A DNA stretch of 64,000 bases, taken from the NCBI RefSeq assembly GCF_041080655.1, contig NZ_CP163525.1, positions 8,680,001 through 8,744,000 of the forward strand, given 5' to 3'. Positions 50,619-59,028 of the stretch are shown here, piece by piece (positions within the stretch are counted from its first letter, which is position 1; the number at the start of each line of letters is the position of its first letter). Both the position numbers and the translations under genes were made by a program. The DNA comes from Streptomyces sp. CG4 (GTDB taxonomy: Bacteria; Actinomycetota; Actinomycetes; Streptomycetales; Streptomycetaceae). The notes under the pieces were generated by a model, which did not search any database, was not told where the DNA came from, and saw only the letters and a program-made list of their open reading frames with translations.

Positions 50619-51437
50619 CTAGCTGCTCGCGCGGAAGATGGGCCAGCCGACCTCGGTGACCAACTCGTCCTCGACGGTCACATCGAGGGGGCTGCGCAGA
50701 TAGAACTCGCGCAGCGGGCCGTCAACACTGATCTCGTGGCGCGCGGCATGGGTGCCCAGGTCGCCGTAGGTGAGATCTATGGTCTGCAGAGTCCCGCGGT
50801 GAACCGCGACCGCGAGTTCCGCGCCGGGCACGACCACGGCGTCGATCCGGCCGACCGGGCGAACTTCACCGTCGAACGGGACGAACACCAGCGCCTCCCC
50901 GTGCTCGTCCTCAAGCAGCTCATTCGCGAAGAGACCGCCCATCGGGCCGGTGGTGCGCAGTCTGCGGGCGGTGGTGAAGCCGTGCAGCTCGCCCAGCGCC
51001 CCCTGCCACCAGCCCGCGAGGTCCTGGCGGTCGATGACCTCGCGGATCCCGATGGCCGCCTGGTCACGGACTGTGCGGTACTCGACGGTCGACCCATGCA
51101 CGGGCCGGGCCAGTAGGTCGCGCAGCGATTCGACGGCGCTCTGCGCCTGCGCGAGCCGGTTCTCCAGGCGCGCGAGATGCGCGGCGATCAGCTGGTTGCG
51201 GGTGCTCACGTCCTCGGCGGTCAGCACCGCCTTCACGTCCGCCACCGGCATGTCCAGGTTCCGCAGGCGCACGATCACCTGAGCGGTGGGCACCTGGTCC
51301 GGGGAGTAGTACCGATAGCCGGTTACCGGGTCCACATCGGCCGGCGTGAGCAGCGCGACGTCGTGGTAGTGCCGCAGCGTCTTGACGCTCAGATGGGTCG
51401 CGCGGGAGAACTCGCCGACCGTCATGCCCGTGTGCAT
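50619..51437 (-). CDS. MerR-family regulator with GyrI-like effector domain
   Basis: 272 residues from ATG 51437, or 268 from ATG 51425. The MerR winged helix (MTVGEFSRATHLSVKTLRHY, then TGYRYYSPDQVPTAQ) is followed by a coiled-coil (about 85-115) and a GyrI-like ligand-binding domain (about 120-270, VEYRTVRDQAAIGIREVI). This is the BmrR/TipA-type layout that senses lipophilic drugs. The operator-like repeat at 51451-51471 lies directly upstream, shared with the divergent NTF2-like gene. Confidence 0.9.
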   Translation of the reverse strand: MHTGMTVGEFSRATHLSVKTLRHYHDVALLTPADVDPVTGYRYYSPDQVPTAQVIVRLRNLDMPVADVKAVLTAEDVSTRNQLIAAHLARLENRLAQAQSAVESLRDLLARPVHGSTVEYRTVRDQAAIGIREVIDRQDLAGWWQGALGELHGFTTARRLRTTGPMGGLFANELLEDEHGEALVFVPFDGEVRPVGRIDAVVVPGAELAVAVHRGTLQTIDLTYGDLGTHAARHEISVDGPLREFYLRSPLDVTVEDELVTEVGWPIFRASS

Positions 51438-51450
51438 GGCACCAGTGTCA

Positions 51451-51495
51451 ACCCTCCCCCAACTGGAGGGTCCAGCGGACGATCTCCGGTTGACC
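51451..51495. promoter_or_regulatory. MerR-type operator/promoter between divergent genes
   Basis: ACCCTCC (51451-51457) and GGAGGGT (51465-51471) form a perfect 7-bp inverted repeat with a 7-nt spacer. A second TTGACC (51490-51495) with CCTCCC follows. CAGGGT lies 19 bp after that TTGACC, the long spacing typical of MerR-controlled promoters. This fits control of both the MerR gene and the NTF2-like gene at 51568. Confidence 0.55.
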
Positions 51496-51567
51496 CTCCC
51501 GTACAGGTAGGCCCCAGGGTCGGCGGTAGGCGCCGCACAGCGCCGAGGCCTTACGAGGAGACTTCCC

Positions 51568-51942
51568 ATGAACACCAATACCCAGGCCACAGCTCTGCCC
51601 GATGTTGTCGCCGCCTATATCGAGGCGGTCAACGCCTTCGACGTGGACGCCGTCCTGGCGACCTTCGCCGACGACGCCGTGGTCAACGACGCGAGCCGCG
51701 AGTTCGCCGATCCCGCCTCGATCCGAGCCTGGCTGGACCGCGAGATCGTCGGTGACAAGGTCACGATGAAGGTCACGGAGTTCGCGCGTCACGGCAACCT
51801 AATGGTCGTGCGGGCGCGCTACGACGGCGAATACGACAAGACGAACCTGCCCGACGAACTGGTGCTCACCAACTACCTCACGGTCGCCGACGGCAAGATC
51901 ACCTCGCTGGTCATCGTGCACAACCAGCCCTCTCCCTACTGA
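51568..51942 (+). CDS. NTF2/SnoaL-like fold protein
   Basis: 124 residues behind ACGAGGAGA. The cone-fold pattern is clear: VAAYIEAVNAFDVDAVLATFADDAVV, then FADPASIRAWLD, then TNYLTVADGKITSLVIVHNQ. Members bind or isomerise small hydrophobic molecules; the function here is unknown. Expressed from the MerR-type promoter and followed by an ABM-type monooxygenase, so probably part of a small detoxification set. Confidence 0.87.
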   Translation: MNTNTQATALPDVVAAYIEAVNAFDVDAVLATFADDAVVNDASREFADPASIRAWLDREIVGDKVTMKVTEFARHGNLMVVRARYDGEYDKTNLPDELVLTNYLTVADGKITSLVIVHNQPSPY

Positions 51943-52046
51943 GGGCGGCTCCCCGGCGATGGCTGCCCCCGCCTCCGCGCGGTGCTCGGGCCGCACGCTC
52001 GCCGGTACCGGGCCGAGTCCGTCGCCATTCGTGGAAGGAACATCCC

Positions 52047-52361
52047 ATGAGCGCACTGGTCACCGCCGAGCTGTTCGCCCAAACCGGCCGCGGCGACGAC
52101 GTCGCGAAGCTGCTGTTGGACATCCTGGGCGAGAGCCTTGAACACGAGGGCTGCGAAGACATCCGCATCCTGCGCGACCAGAACGACCCCGACCACGTGA
52201 CCGGCCTGACCCAATGGACCGAGGCACACAACTACACCGACTACCTCACCTGGCGCACGGAGCACGGCTTCACCGCTACCTTCGAGGCCATGCTCACCCG
52301 CCCACTGGTGATCCACTACTACGACGAGATCTACCAAGGCCAGGGCATCGCAGCTCGCTGA
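52047..52361 (+). CDS. ABM-family (antibiotic biosynthesis monooxygenase-type) protein
   Basis: 104 residues. A ferredoxin-like fold with SALVTAELFAQTGRGDDVAK, EHEGCEDIRILRDQNDP and TGLTQWTEAHNYTDYLTWR is typical of small quinol monooxygenases. ATG follows GGAAGGAAC. It is 104 bp downstream of the NTF2-like gene with the same orientation and probably the same promoter. May oxidise a quinone-type compound sensed by the MerR regulator. Confidence 0.82.
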   Translation: MSALVTAELFAQTGRGDDVAKLLLDILGESLEHEGCEDIRILRDQNDPDHVTGLTQWTEAHNYTDYLTWRTEHGFTATFEAMLTRPLVIHYYDEIYQGQGIAAR

Positions 52362-52470
52362 GAGCCCCCACTCGGGATGAGACTTGCCCGCTGCGTTACG
52401 CCAGCATCGGGAGCTCGACGCGAATGGGCCCCGGCTACTCTGCGTAACCGCAGCGACGGCCACTTGAATC

Positions 52471-52501
52471 GGGTCTCGCAAGATTTTCGTGACGAGGTGA
52501 C
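52471..52501 (+). repeat. 31-bp direct repeat, copy 2 (left end of ISL3-type element)
   Basis: Exact copy of 50530-50560 in the same direction. It lies immediately before the transposase remnant and has the Gly/Cys-tract start seen in ISL3 ends. The two copies bracket the MerR-NTF2-ABM genes. Confidence 0.75.
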
Positions 52502-52515
52502 AGACCGTCACGGCA

Positions 52516-53420
52516 GTGCCATCGTCCGCAGTGTGTGAGGACCTGCTCGGAATGGTGTTTCCGCACCTGGTAGAAGGTGCTGGTGGAGCAAGTGGTCGTG
52601 GAGAGCGGGGGGTTGCGTGTCACGGCCCGGACCCGCGACGACTCCTCGCTGCCGTGCCCGGACTGCGGGACGACATCCGGACGAGTCCACAGCCGGCACC
52701 AGCGGCACCTGGCCGATGCCGCGGTGGGCGGCAGACCGGTGGTGATCGAGCTGACGGTGCGGCGCTTGTTCTGTGACACTCGGGAATGCCGACGCCGTAC
52801 GTTCGCCGAGCAGGTCGACGGAATGACCATCCGGTACGGCCGTTACACCTCTCTGCTACTGGGGATGTCGCAGGCGGTCGGGCTGGCTCTGGCCGGCAGT
52901 GCCGGGGCCCGGCTGCTGAGGATGCTGAACGTCGTGGTCAGCCGGGTGACCCTGCTGTCCCTCGTACTCGCGCTGCCTGAACCGGTCGTGGAGTGCCCGC
53001 GCATCCTGGGGGTTGACGAGTTCGCCCTGAAGCGGTCGCACCGCTACGGCACTGTGCTGGTCGACGTCGAGAGCCACCGGGTCGTTGACGTCCTGGACGA
53101 CTACATCGGCGACACGCTGGCCGCCTGGCTGCAGTCCCATCCCGGAGCCGAGGCGATCTGCAGGGATCGCGGGTCCTCGTTCGGTGACGGCGCCCGCCGT
53201 GGTGCTCCGCGGGCGCAGCAGTGTGCGGACCGCTACCACGTGGCAGAACCTGGGCAAAGTTCGGTGACGGCGCCCGCCGTGGTGCTCCGCGGGCGCAGCA
53301 GTGTGCGGACCGCTACCACGTGGCAGAACCTGGGCAAAGCCGTGGAACGAGCCAGCCGGCAGGCTGCGCTCCGAGTGGCTGCCGCCCGAGCGGGAACCGT
53401 CCGCCACGGCCGAGGTGCGC
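52516..53420 (+). pseudogene. ISL3-family transposase, broken and truncated
   Basis: It reads VCEDLLGMVFPHLVE, then a +1 shift near 52576, then VLVEQVVVESGGL. A zinc ribbon follows (CPDCG ... CDTRECRRR), then the catalytic start VDEFALKRSHRYGTVLVDV and ICRDRGSSF. At 53179-53338 an exact 80-bp tandem duplication interrupts it, and a 2-nt loss turns HVWQNLGK into two frames. By chance the two changes keep one long frame open. After QNLGKAVERASRQA the gene ends at a junction with an unrelated lactonase gene near 53410. The C-terminal half with the last catalytic Glu is gone. Confidence 0.85.
53179..53338 (+). repeat. Exact 80-bp tandem duplication in the ISL3 transposase
   Basis: 53179-53258 is identical to 53259-53338. 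The unit length is not a multiple of three, so the duplication shifts the reading frame. It is fully inside the transposase remnant. Confidence 0.95.
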
Positions 53421-54342
53421 CCCGTCCCGTCGCTTCCTGTATGCCTGTTACTCGCTGGAGGACGGCGAGACGGGACGCGTCGGCGCGGTGGACGCCTTCG
53501 CCATCGATCCGGGCACCGGCACCCTGGACTTCCTCAACCGGGTGTCGCTGCACGACAGCGGCTGCGCCCATCTCGCGATCGCTCCGGACGGACGCCATGT
53601 GGTGGTGGCGAACTACTACGGCGGCGCGTACGTCGTGCTCCCCGTTGGCGAGGACGGGCGGCTCGGTCCCGTGAGCGGCACGCTGCAGAACACCGGCAGC
53701 GGGCCGCACCCACGCCAGGACTCGGCGCACCCGCACGCCGTCGTCTTCGACCCGGGCGGCCGGTTCCTCACCACCGCCGATCTCGGCATCGACCAGGTAC
53801 GGATCCTCCGGCTCACGGACGGCCGCCTCGAACCGGTCAGCCGGGCGCCCCTGCCGCCCGGCACCGGACCCCGCCACCTCGCCTTCACCGACGACGCCAG
53901 CACTCTGCACGTGATCGGCGAACTCGACGCGACCATCACGGTGTTCGCCTACGACGCCACGACGGGGACGGTCCAGGAGATCCTGCAGATCGTCGCGACC
54001 GCACCACCCGGCTACCCGGGCCCGCCCAGCGGCGCCGAGATCGCCGTCCACCCGTCGGGTGACTTCCGCTACGCCTCCAACCGCGGCTCACAGACCATCA
54101 CCGGCTACCGGATCGACCGGCCCACCGGGACGCTCTCCGCCGTCGGTCACACCGGCCAGGGCGTGAGCGGCCCGACCAACTTCGTCATCGACCCCGGCGG
54201 ACGACCGCTCTACGTCAACAACAGCACGGCCGACAACATCGCCCAGTTCGCCGTCGACCCCGAGACGGGCGAGCTGGAGCCCACCGGCCGGACGACTTCC
54301 GTGCCCGTCCCTCTGATGATGGCACTGTGCTCCCAGGACTGA
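53410..54342 (+). pseudogene. 6-phosphogluconolactonase-like (seven-bladed lactonase), N-terminus lost
   Basis: The last about 305 codons match the YbhE/Pgl lactonase family: RRFLYACYSLED, SGCAHLAIAPDGRHVVVANY, LQNTGSGPHPRQDSAHPHA, GTGPRHLAFTDDAS, GPTNFVIDPGG, ending VPVPLMMALCSQD. The catalytic-type Arg/Glu/His region is kept, but the first roughly 60 residues (blade one) are replaced by transposase sequence, with no ribosome site at the fusion. It may be expressed from an internal start but would lack part of the propeller. Convergent with the NTF2-like gene at 54352. Confidence 0.72.
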
Positions 54343-54351
54343 CAGGCGCAT

Positions 54352-54723
54352 TCAGGAGGGCTGAGGGGATCCGGTGACAAGGGTGTATAGCTCGATGATG
54401 ACACCGTCCTTGCAGTGGGCGATGTCCATCCCGGTGACCACGGGCGGTTGGTCGGCCGGACCGTACCGGAAGCCCAGGTGGCCGAGGTCGTCGGTGACGG
54501 AGACGGGGCCATCGGCGCGGAAGGTCCAGTCCGGGGCCTGCGCACGCAGCTCCGTCGCACGCTCGGCGAGGGCCGCGCGGCCGTGGACGACACGGTCGGG
54601 TTCGTGCCACACGACGTCCTCGGCGTAGGTCTGGGCGATGGCCGCGCTGCGCCGCTCCGGATCCGGCTCGTTGAACACATCGAGGAGGTTGCGGCGCATC
54701 AGGTCGGCAACGTTGTGGGGCAT
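54352..54723 (-). CDS. NTF2/SnoaL-like protein
   Basis: 123 residues from ATG 54723, five bases after AAGGAG. NVADLMRRNLLDVFNEPDPE, IAQTYAEDVVWHEPDRVVHG, ALAERATELRAQAPDWTF and IIELYTLVTGS form the cone fold. Function unknown; related to the gene at 51568 only by fold. It ends ten bases from the lactonase stop. Confidence 0.87.
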   Translation of the reverse strand: MPHNVADLMRRNLLDVFNEPDPERRSAAIAQTYAEDVVWHEPDRVVHGRAALAERATELRAQAPDWTFRADGPVSVTDDLGHLGFRYGPADQPPVVTGMDIAHCKDGVIIELYTLVTGSPQPS

Positions 54724-54755
54724 GAACACTCCTTCTGATCACGTCTGCCGCAGGA

Positions 54756-54876
54756 TCACGGGATTCCGGCGGGGAGCGTCTCTATGGTGACGTAGCTGCT
54801 GACGTTGGCCACGTTGGCGACATGCTGGGTGTGGGCGACCTCGGGAAGCCGGGTGACGGCGTCGTGGCCGTGTCAC
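54756..54876 (-). pseudogene. Short C-terminal remnant of an unidentified protein
   Basis: About 39 codons (HDAVTRLPEVAHTQHVANVA then SSYVTIETLPAGIP) end in TGA 32 bp before the NTF2-like start. The composition is protein-like and reminiscent of the end of a ligand-binding (Lrp/RAM-type) domain, but an in-frame stop lies directly upstream. The rest of 54877-55261 holds no supported gene. Confidence 0.35.
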
Positions 54877-55261
54877 GCCAGCCGGACGCCCCGTCTCCAC
54901 CTGCGCTGGGAGCCATGGCCTGGCACGCAACTGTCCCACTTCATCGGCGACGTCGAACTCCGTCTGACTGGCATCCTCACCGCGCTGCTCACCGGGTACG
55001 ACATCAGCGCTATGCAGCAGACGGGCAACTGAGGATCCTCCGAAGCGGACGCCTCGGCGCCTGGCCCCCCGGCGAACAGGGAGGCTGGCCACCGGTGGCC
55101 AGCCTAGGCGGACATCGATGTCGATCCGCTGCATGGCGAGTGAGTCGCTCCCCCTCGGTGGATGCCTACGAGAGCCGCCACGGAGCCCCGCCTGGTGCCC
55201 CTCCTCGGTCGTTCGGCTGGCAGGTGAACGACCTCCTGCCTTGTGGCGATCGAAGCAGCAC

Positions 55262-55307
55262 ATAAAACTACCCAAGTAACTTTGACAAGTTACTTGGGTA
55301 GTTTTAT
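55262..55307. promoter_or_regulatory. 21-bp perfect palindrome at the MarR-MFS promoter
   Basis: Left arm 55262-55282 and right arm 55287-55307 are exact reverse complements with a 4-nt spacer (TGAC). TTGACA (55282-55287) sits at the centre and TATGGT (55305-55310) lies 17 bp later, so the palindrome covers the promoter of the MarR gene. It is AT-rich in a GC-rich region. The likely ligand is the MarR protein encoded next to it. Confidence 0.82.
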
Positions 55308-55316
55308 GGTGGAGGC

Positions 55317-55787
55317 ATGAACAAGAGCCCCGAGTCGCAGGAGTCGACCGCGACCGCACAGCGCCTGAACGACGCGATCAAGCGGCTTCGTGCGCGGATG
55401 CGTACGGAGTCGGGCCAGCATGCGACCGGGCTGAGCGCCACACAGCTCGGCGTGCTGGCGAGCGTGGTCCGCGAGGGCCCGGTCACCGCCGCCCGACTCT
55501 CGTCGATCGAACACGTCAGCGGGCAGGCCATCGCCCAAAGCCTCGCCGTACTGAAGGCCGCGGGCCTGGTGCATAGCGAGGCGGACCCGAAAGACGGCCG
55601 CAAAAAGCTGATGAGCGCCGACGACTCCGCGACGGAGCTGATCGACAAGCTGCTCACGGGGCGCGCCGCCTATCTGGCACGCGCCATCGACCAGGTCGTC
55701 GCTCCGCACGAACGCAAGGACATGGACAAGGCGATCGAGCTGCTCGAGCGGCTCGCCGACGCCGACTTGAACGAGGCCGCCATATGA
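55317..55787 (+). CDS. MarR-family regulator of the adjacent exporter
   Basis: 156 residues, GGAGG four bases before the ATG. The winged helix has LSATQLGVLASVVREGPVTA, LSSIEHVSGQAIAQSLAVLK, AGLVHSEADPKDGRKKLMSA. Dimerisation helices lie at both ends. It overlaps the MFS gene start (ATGA) and lies behind a 21-bp-arm palindrome that it probably binds. Autoregulated control of a drug exporter is the common role of this arrangement. Confidence 0.9.
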   Translation: MNKSPESQESTATAQRLNDAIKRLRARMRTESGQHATGLSATQLGVLASVVREGPVTAARLSSIEHVSGQAIAQSLAVLKAAGLVHSEADPKDGRKKLMSADDSATELIDKLLTGRAAYLARAIDQVVAPHERKDMDKAIELLERLADADLNEAAI

Positions 55788-57199
55788 GAGCCGGCACTGC
55801 CGAGGTCGACTCGATATCGACCGGTGCCATCCGTAATCCCTTTACGTGGGCCTTCACCACGCCGCTGTACGTGGGTGCCAGTCTCAACCCGATCAACAGC
55901 TCCATCATCGCCACAGCGCTCGTCCCCATCGCGACCGAGCTGAACGTGGCGGTGGGCGCCACGGCCGTACTGGTCTCCTCCCTCTACCTCGCCAGCGCTG
56001 TTGCCCAACCGACAGCCGGCAAGCTCGCCGAGGTCCTCGGCGCCCGGCGTGTCTTCCTCGCCGGGATCGTGCTCGTGCTGCTCGGCGGTGTCATCGGCAG
56101 TCCGGGCCAGAATCTGGCGATGCTCACGGTCGCCCGCGTGCTGATCGGGCTGGGCACATCGGCCGCGTTTCCCTGCGCCATGGTCATGATCCGGCGCCGC
56201 GCCGAACAGGCCGGACTGGACCAGCCACCGGGCGGGGTGCTCGGCGGGCTCGCCATCGCCGGCATGGCCACCGCAGCGATCGGTCCGCCCATCGGCGGAC
56301 TCCTCGTGGGAGCGGCCGGCTGGCGCTGGGCCTTCCTCATCAACATCCCGGTCACGCTGATCGCCTTGGTGATGGCCCTGCGGCTGCCCAAGGACCCGCA
56401 GCGCGAGGCCGCGCAGAGCGGATTGCGTCAGATCGCCGCGCGAATCGACCTGTTCGGCATCATCGGCTTCGCCACCACGATGACTTCTCTGGTCGTCTTC
56501 CTGATGCCCCTGCCACACGTCACGTGGGCTGCTCTGATTGTCTTCCTCGTGGCCGCGGCCTTCACCGCCTGGTGGGAGTTGCGCCGCTCTGCGCCCTTCT
56601 TCGACCTGCGGGGCCTGGCCTCCAACGGTGCCCTGGCCCGCACCTACCTGCGCCAGGCCCTCACTCTGCTCGGCGTCTACTCGATGATGTTCGGCCTGAC
56701 CCAGTGGATGGAAGCCGCCTACGGTCTGTCCACTCTGGAGACGGGCCTGATGCTGCTGCCGATGGGAGCCGTTTCCGCCCTGCTCTCCCGGCCACTCGCC
56801 CGCCGCAACCTGGTCCGTGGACCGGTGATCGCCTCCGCACTGAGCATGCTGCTCGGATCGGCCGGCATCATGCTGCTCGACTCCGGCAGCCCGGTCATCG
56901 CGCTCGTGCTGGTCTCGCTCGTCTTCGGCGTCACCAGCGCGACCACGACCGTCGGCAACCAGACAGCGCTCTATCAAGCGGCGCCCGCCGACCAGATCGG
57001 CACCGCCTCCGGCCTGTTCCGCACCTTCGGCTACCTCGGCACCATCACGTCGTCCGTGATCGGCGGCATCGTCTTCCGCGACGGCGCAAGTGACCAGGGT
57101 CTGCATTCCCTCGGCCTCGTCCTGGTGGTGGCGGGTGTCGCCGTCCTCCTCCTGACCGTGCTCGACCGCCGCCTCATGCGCCGCGTCACAACATCCTGA
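55784..57199 (+). CDS. MFS drug exporter (DHA2/EmrB-QacA type)
   Basis: 471 residues with about 14 hydrophobic segments. The TM1 region has GASLNPINSSIIATALVPIA, motif A-like sequence is after TM2 (QPTAGKLAEVLGARRVFL), motif C lies near GPPIGGLLVGAAGWRWAFLIN, and an R-x-x-x-x-x-P motif LRLPKDP follows TM6. The proton-driven export of hydrophobic compounds is the family role. The second of three genes, followed by a cysteine hydrolase. Confidence 0.9.
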   Translation: MRAGTAEVDSISTGAIRNPFTWAFTTPLYVGASLNPINSSIIATALVPIATELNVAVGATAVLVSSLYLASAVAQPTAGKLAEVLGARRVFLAGIVLVLLGGVIGSPGQNLAMLTVARVLIGLGTSAAFPCAMVMIRRRAEQAGLDQPPGGVLGGLAIAGMATAAIGPPIGGLLVGAAGWRWAFLINIPVTLIALVMALRLPKDPQREAAQSGLRQIAARIDLFGIIGFATTMTSLVVFLMPLPHVTWAALIVFLVAAAFTAWWELRRSAPFFDLRGLASNGALARTYLRQALTLLGVYSMMFGLTQWMEAAYGLSTLETGLMLLPMGAVSALLSRPLARRNLVRGPVIASALSMLLGSAGIMLLDSGSPVIALVLVSLVFGVTSATTTVGNQTALYQAAPADQIGTASGLFRTFGYLGTITSSVIGGIVFRDGASDQGLHSLGLVLVVAGVAVLLLTVLDRRLMRRVTTS

Positions 57200-57251
57200 C
57201 CGACACGCCCCTTCCCGAACCCCGGCTCAACATCCGCAAGGAGCACCACAC

Positions 57252-57848
57252 ATGACCACCCCCATCCTCCCCGCCCCGATAGCCAAGCGGACCGCACTGC
57301 TGGCCATGGACTTTCAGAACGGCATCGTTCCTCTCGCTCCCGACGCTGACGCGCTCGTCGACCGGGTCGCAGATGCAATCGCCGACTTCCGCGCCGCGGG
57401 CGGCACCATCGGCCACGTCCGCGTCGCCTTCACCGAGGAGGACTGGGCGGCGATTCCCGAAACGAACAAGTCGTTCAGCGCGGTAGCCGCGGCCCGCGGT
57501 ATGCATCACGAGGACGGCATCACCCGGATCCACGACCGCCTGACCCCCGAGGACGGCGACATCGTCGTCCGCAAGATCCGCTACGGGGCCGGCTCCACCA
57601 CCGATCTCTACGAGCAGCTCTCCTCCCGCGGCATCGACACGCTGATCCTGGCCGGCATCAGCACCAGCGGCGTCGTCCTGTCCACACTTATCGACGCCGC
57701 CGACCGCGACTACCGCGTGTACGTCCTGACCGACGGCGTCGCCGACCGCGACCAAGACGTCCACCGCATCCTGCTGGACAAGGTGTTTCCCTCCCGCGCC
57801 CACCTCGTCGACACCGAGGGACTGCGCGCGCTGATGAAGCGGGACTGA
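57252..57848 (+). CDS. Isochorismatase-like hydrolase with Cys replaced
   Basis: 198 residues. Asp20 in LAMDFQNG and Lys108 in VVRKIRYGA are the family's catalytic pair, but the nucleophile site reads GISTSGVVLST, with Val141 where Cys is expected. This TSGVVLST form is seen in a known subgroup, so it may have another activity or be a binding protein. GGAGCACC precedes the ATG. Third gene of the MarR-MFS operon, 52 bp after the exporter stop. Confidence 0.87.
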   Translation: MTTPILPAPIAKRTALLAMDFQNGIVPLAPDADALVDRVADAIADFRAAGGTIGHVRVAFTEEDWAAIPETNKSFSAVAAARGMHHEDGITRIHDRLTPEDGDIVVRKIRYGAGSTTDLYEQLSSRGIDTLILAGISTSGVVLSTLIDAADRDYRVYVLTDGVADRDQDVHRILLDKVFPSRAHLVDTEGLRALMKRD

Positions 57849-57864
57849 CATCGGGCCACCGCCT

Positions 57865-58262
57865 TCGCCCGCGATGGCTTGTTCGTCGTCCGACCGCAGG
57901 ACCGTCAGGTCGCGACGCATCCGGGCGGATGTCTGATCGGCGATGACGGTGGCGTTCTTGGCGTCGGTCTTGCCCATGCCCCGGTAGCCGGCCGAGGCCC
58001 GGTTGACGGCCAGGCCGGGCATGTAGACGAGGCGCTGGCCGTGGTTGAGCAGCACGCTGATCCACAAGGCGGCCATGCCATCGGCGACGTCGACCGCCAA
58101 GACCACATCCACATCGAGGGCAAGTACGTCGGCGAGCAGGGCCAGCAGCTCCGGCTCGTCGTTCAGGACACGCCGCGACAGCAGTCGTTCGCCCTCCGCG
58201 TTCAGAACCACGCAATGGTGATGGGTCTTGCCGATGTCCGTACCCGCCCAGATCTGGACCAC
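57865..58262 (-). mobile_element. IS110-type transposase, N-terminal fragment
   Basis: From GTG 58262 (after GAGGAAC) about 130 codons match the DEDD domain of IS110-family transposases: IWAGTDIGKTHHHCVVLNAE, LLADVLALDVDVVLAVDVAD with the second acidic residue, then LVYMPGLAVNRASAGYRGMG and KTDAKNATVIADQ. Similarity ends near 57865, just after the isochorismatase stop, and the C-terminal Ser domain is missing. A deletion probably joined it to that gene. Confidence 0.82.
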
Positions 58263-58572
58263 CAGTTCCTCCGGTCGCTCGATGCGCTGTTCTCCCGGAC
58301 GACCTCGCCGGCGCGGTCCTACTCAGCGATCCACCCGAAGGCGGTCGCAGCTCCTGATCAGCGGCCGAGTCGTCGTGAGACACCGGGCAGCCAGGTGAGT
58401 AGAACCATCGAGGGCAACCGCATAGAAGCCATACCCAGTGCCTCTGAGTCTCTGGACCTTACGATGGCCCCTCCAGCCCAGGAACAAGGTAGGACCGCAT
58501 AGCCTCGAAACGAGATCACCGAGTGGCCGTCAGCACACCACTCCAGCGGACGTGACCCGTCGTGGTGGTGGT
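58263..58572. other. Region upstream of the IS110 fragment; no gene seen
   Basis: About 310 bases. It should contain the former left end of the IS110 element, but IS110 elements usually lack clear terminal repeats and I could not find one. No frame with start signal and protein-like composition. Confidence 0.35.
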
Positions 58573-59028
58573 TCAGTTGGGTGGTGTGCGGGTGATGTAT
58601 CGGTTCCGGATGGGTGTACTGACGGCCCGTCGGGCAGCGCGGCGTTGTCTGGTCGCGCTCACTTGCCAGATGGCGAGGAGCAGCAGCGTTCCGGTTTCGG
58701 CGAGGAGGCTGAGGACGGCTTGTGGTGCCGGTTGCAGGCCGCGCTCGGTGAATCCGAACACGCCAACGGTGCGCGAAGCGGTGAAGCCGCCGAGGGCGCC
58801 GAGCGCGACGCCTGCCTCGGAGATCCTCAGCAGCGGGGGTGGTGTCCCGATCAGCAGCAGGGCAGCGAGGGCGAAGGATGCGCTGGCCTGGAGCAGGAAC
58901 AGGGGGCCAATGATGTGGATGAAGCGGTACCCGTCGATGTAGAGCTGGGCGTGTATGTATCCGCCCGCGGCGAGGGTTGCGGCGGTCGCCGCCCGCAGGG
59001 TGGGGACGAGGAATCTTTGAGTGTTCAT
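58573..59028 (-). CDS. Small membrane protein with four helices
   Basis: 151 residues from ATG 59028, overlapping the metallophosphatase stop (ATGA). Four hydrophobic segments (about 10-27, 36-62, 65-87, 105-125), starting with LRAATAATLAAGGYIHAQLY, and a basic C-terminal tail. Conserved His residues in YIHAQLY and FIHIIGP might bind metal or haem. No family named. Third in an operon with a cupredoxin and a metallophosphatase. Confidence 0.78.
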   Translation of the reverse strand: MNTQRFLVPTLRAATAATLAAGGYIHAQLYIDGYRFIHIIGPLFLLQASASFALAALLLIGTPPPLLRISEAGVALGALGGFTASRTVGVFGFTERGLQPAPQAVLSLLAETGTLLLLAIWQVSATRQRRAARRAVSTPIRNRYITRTPPN

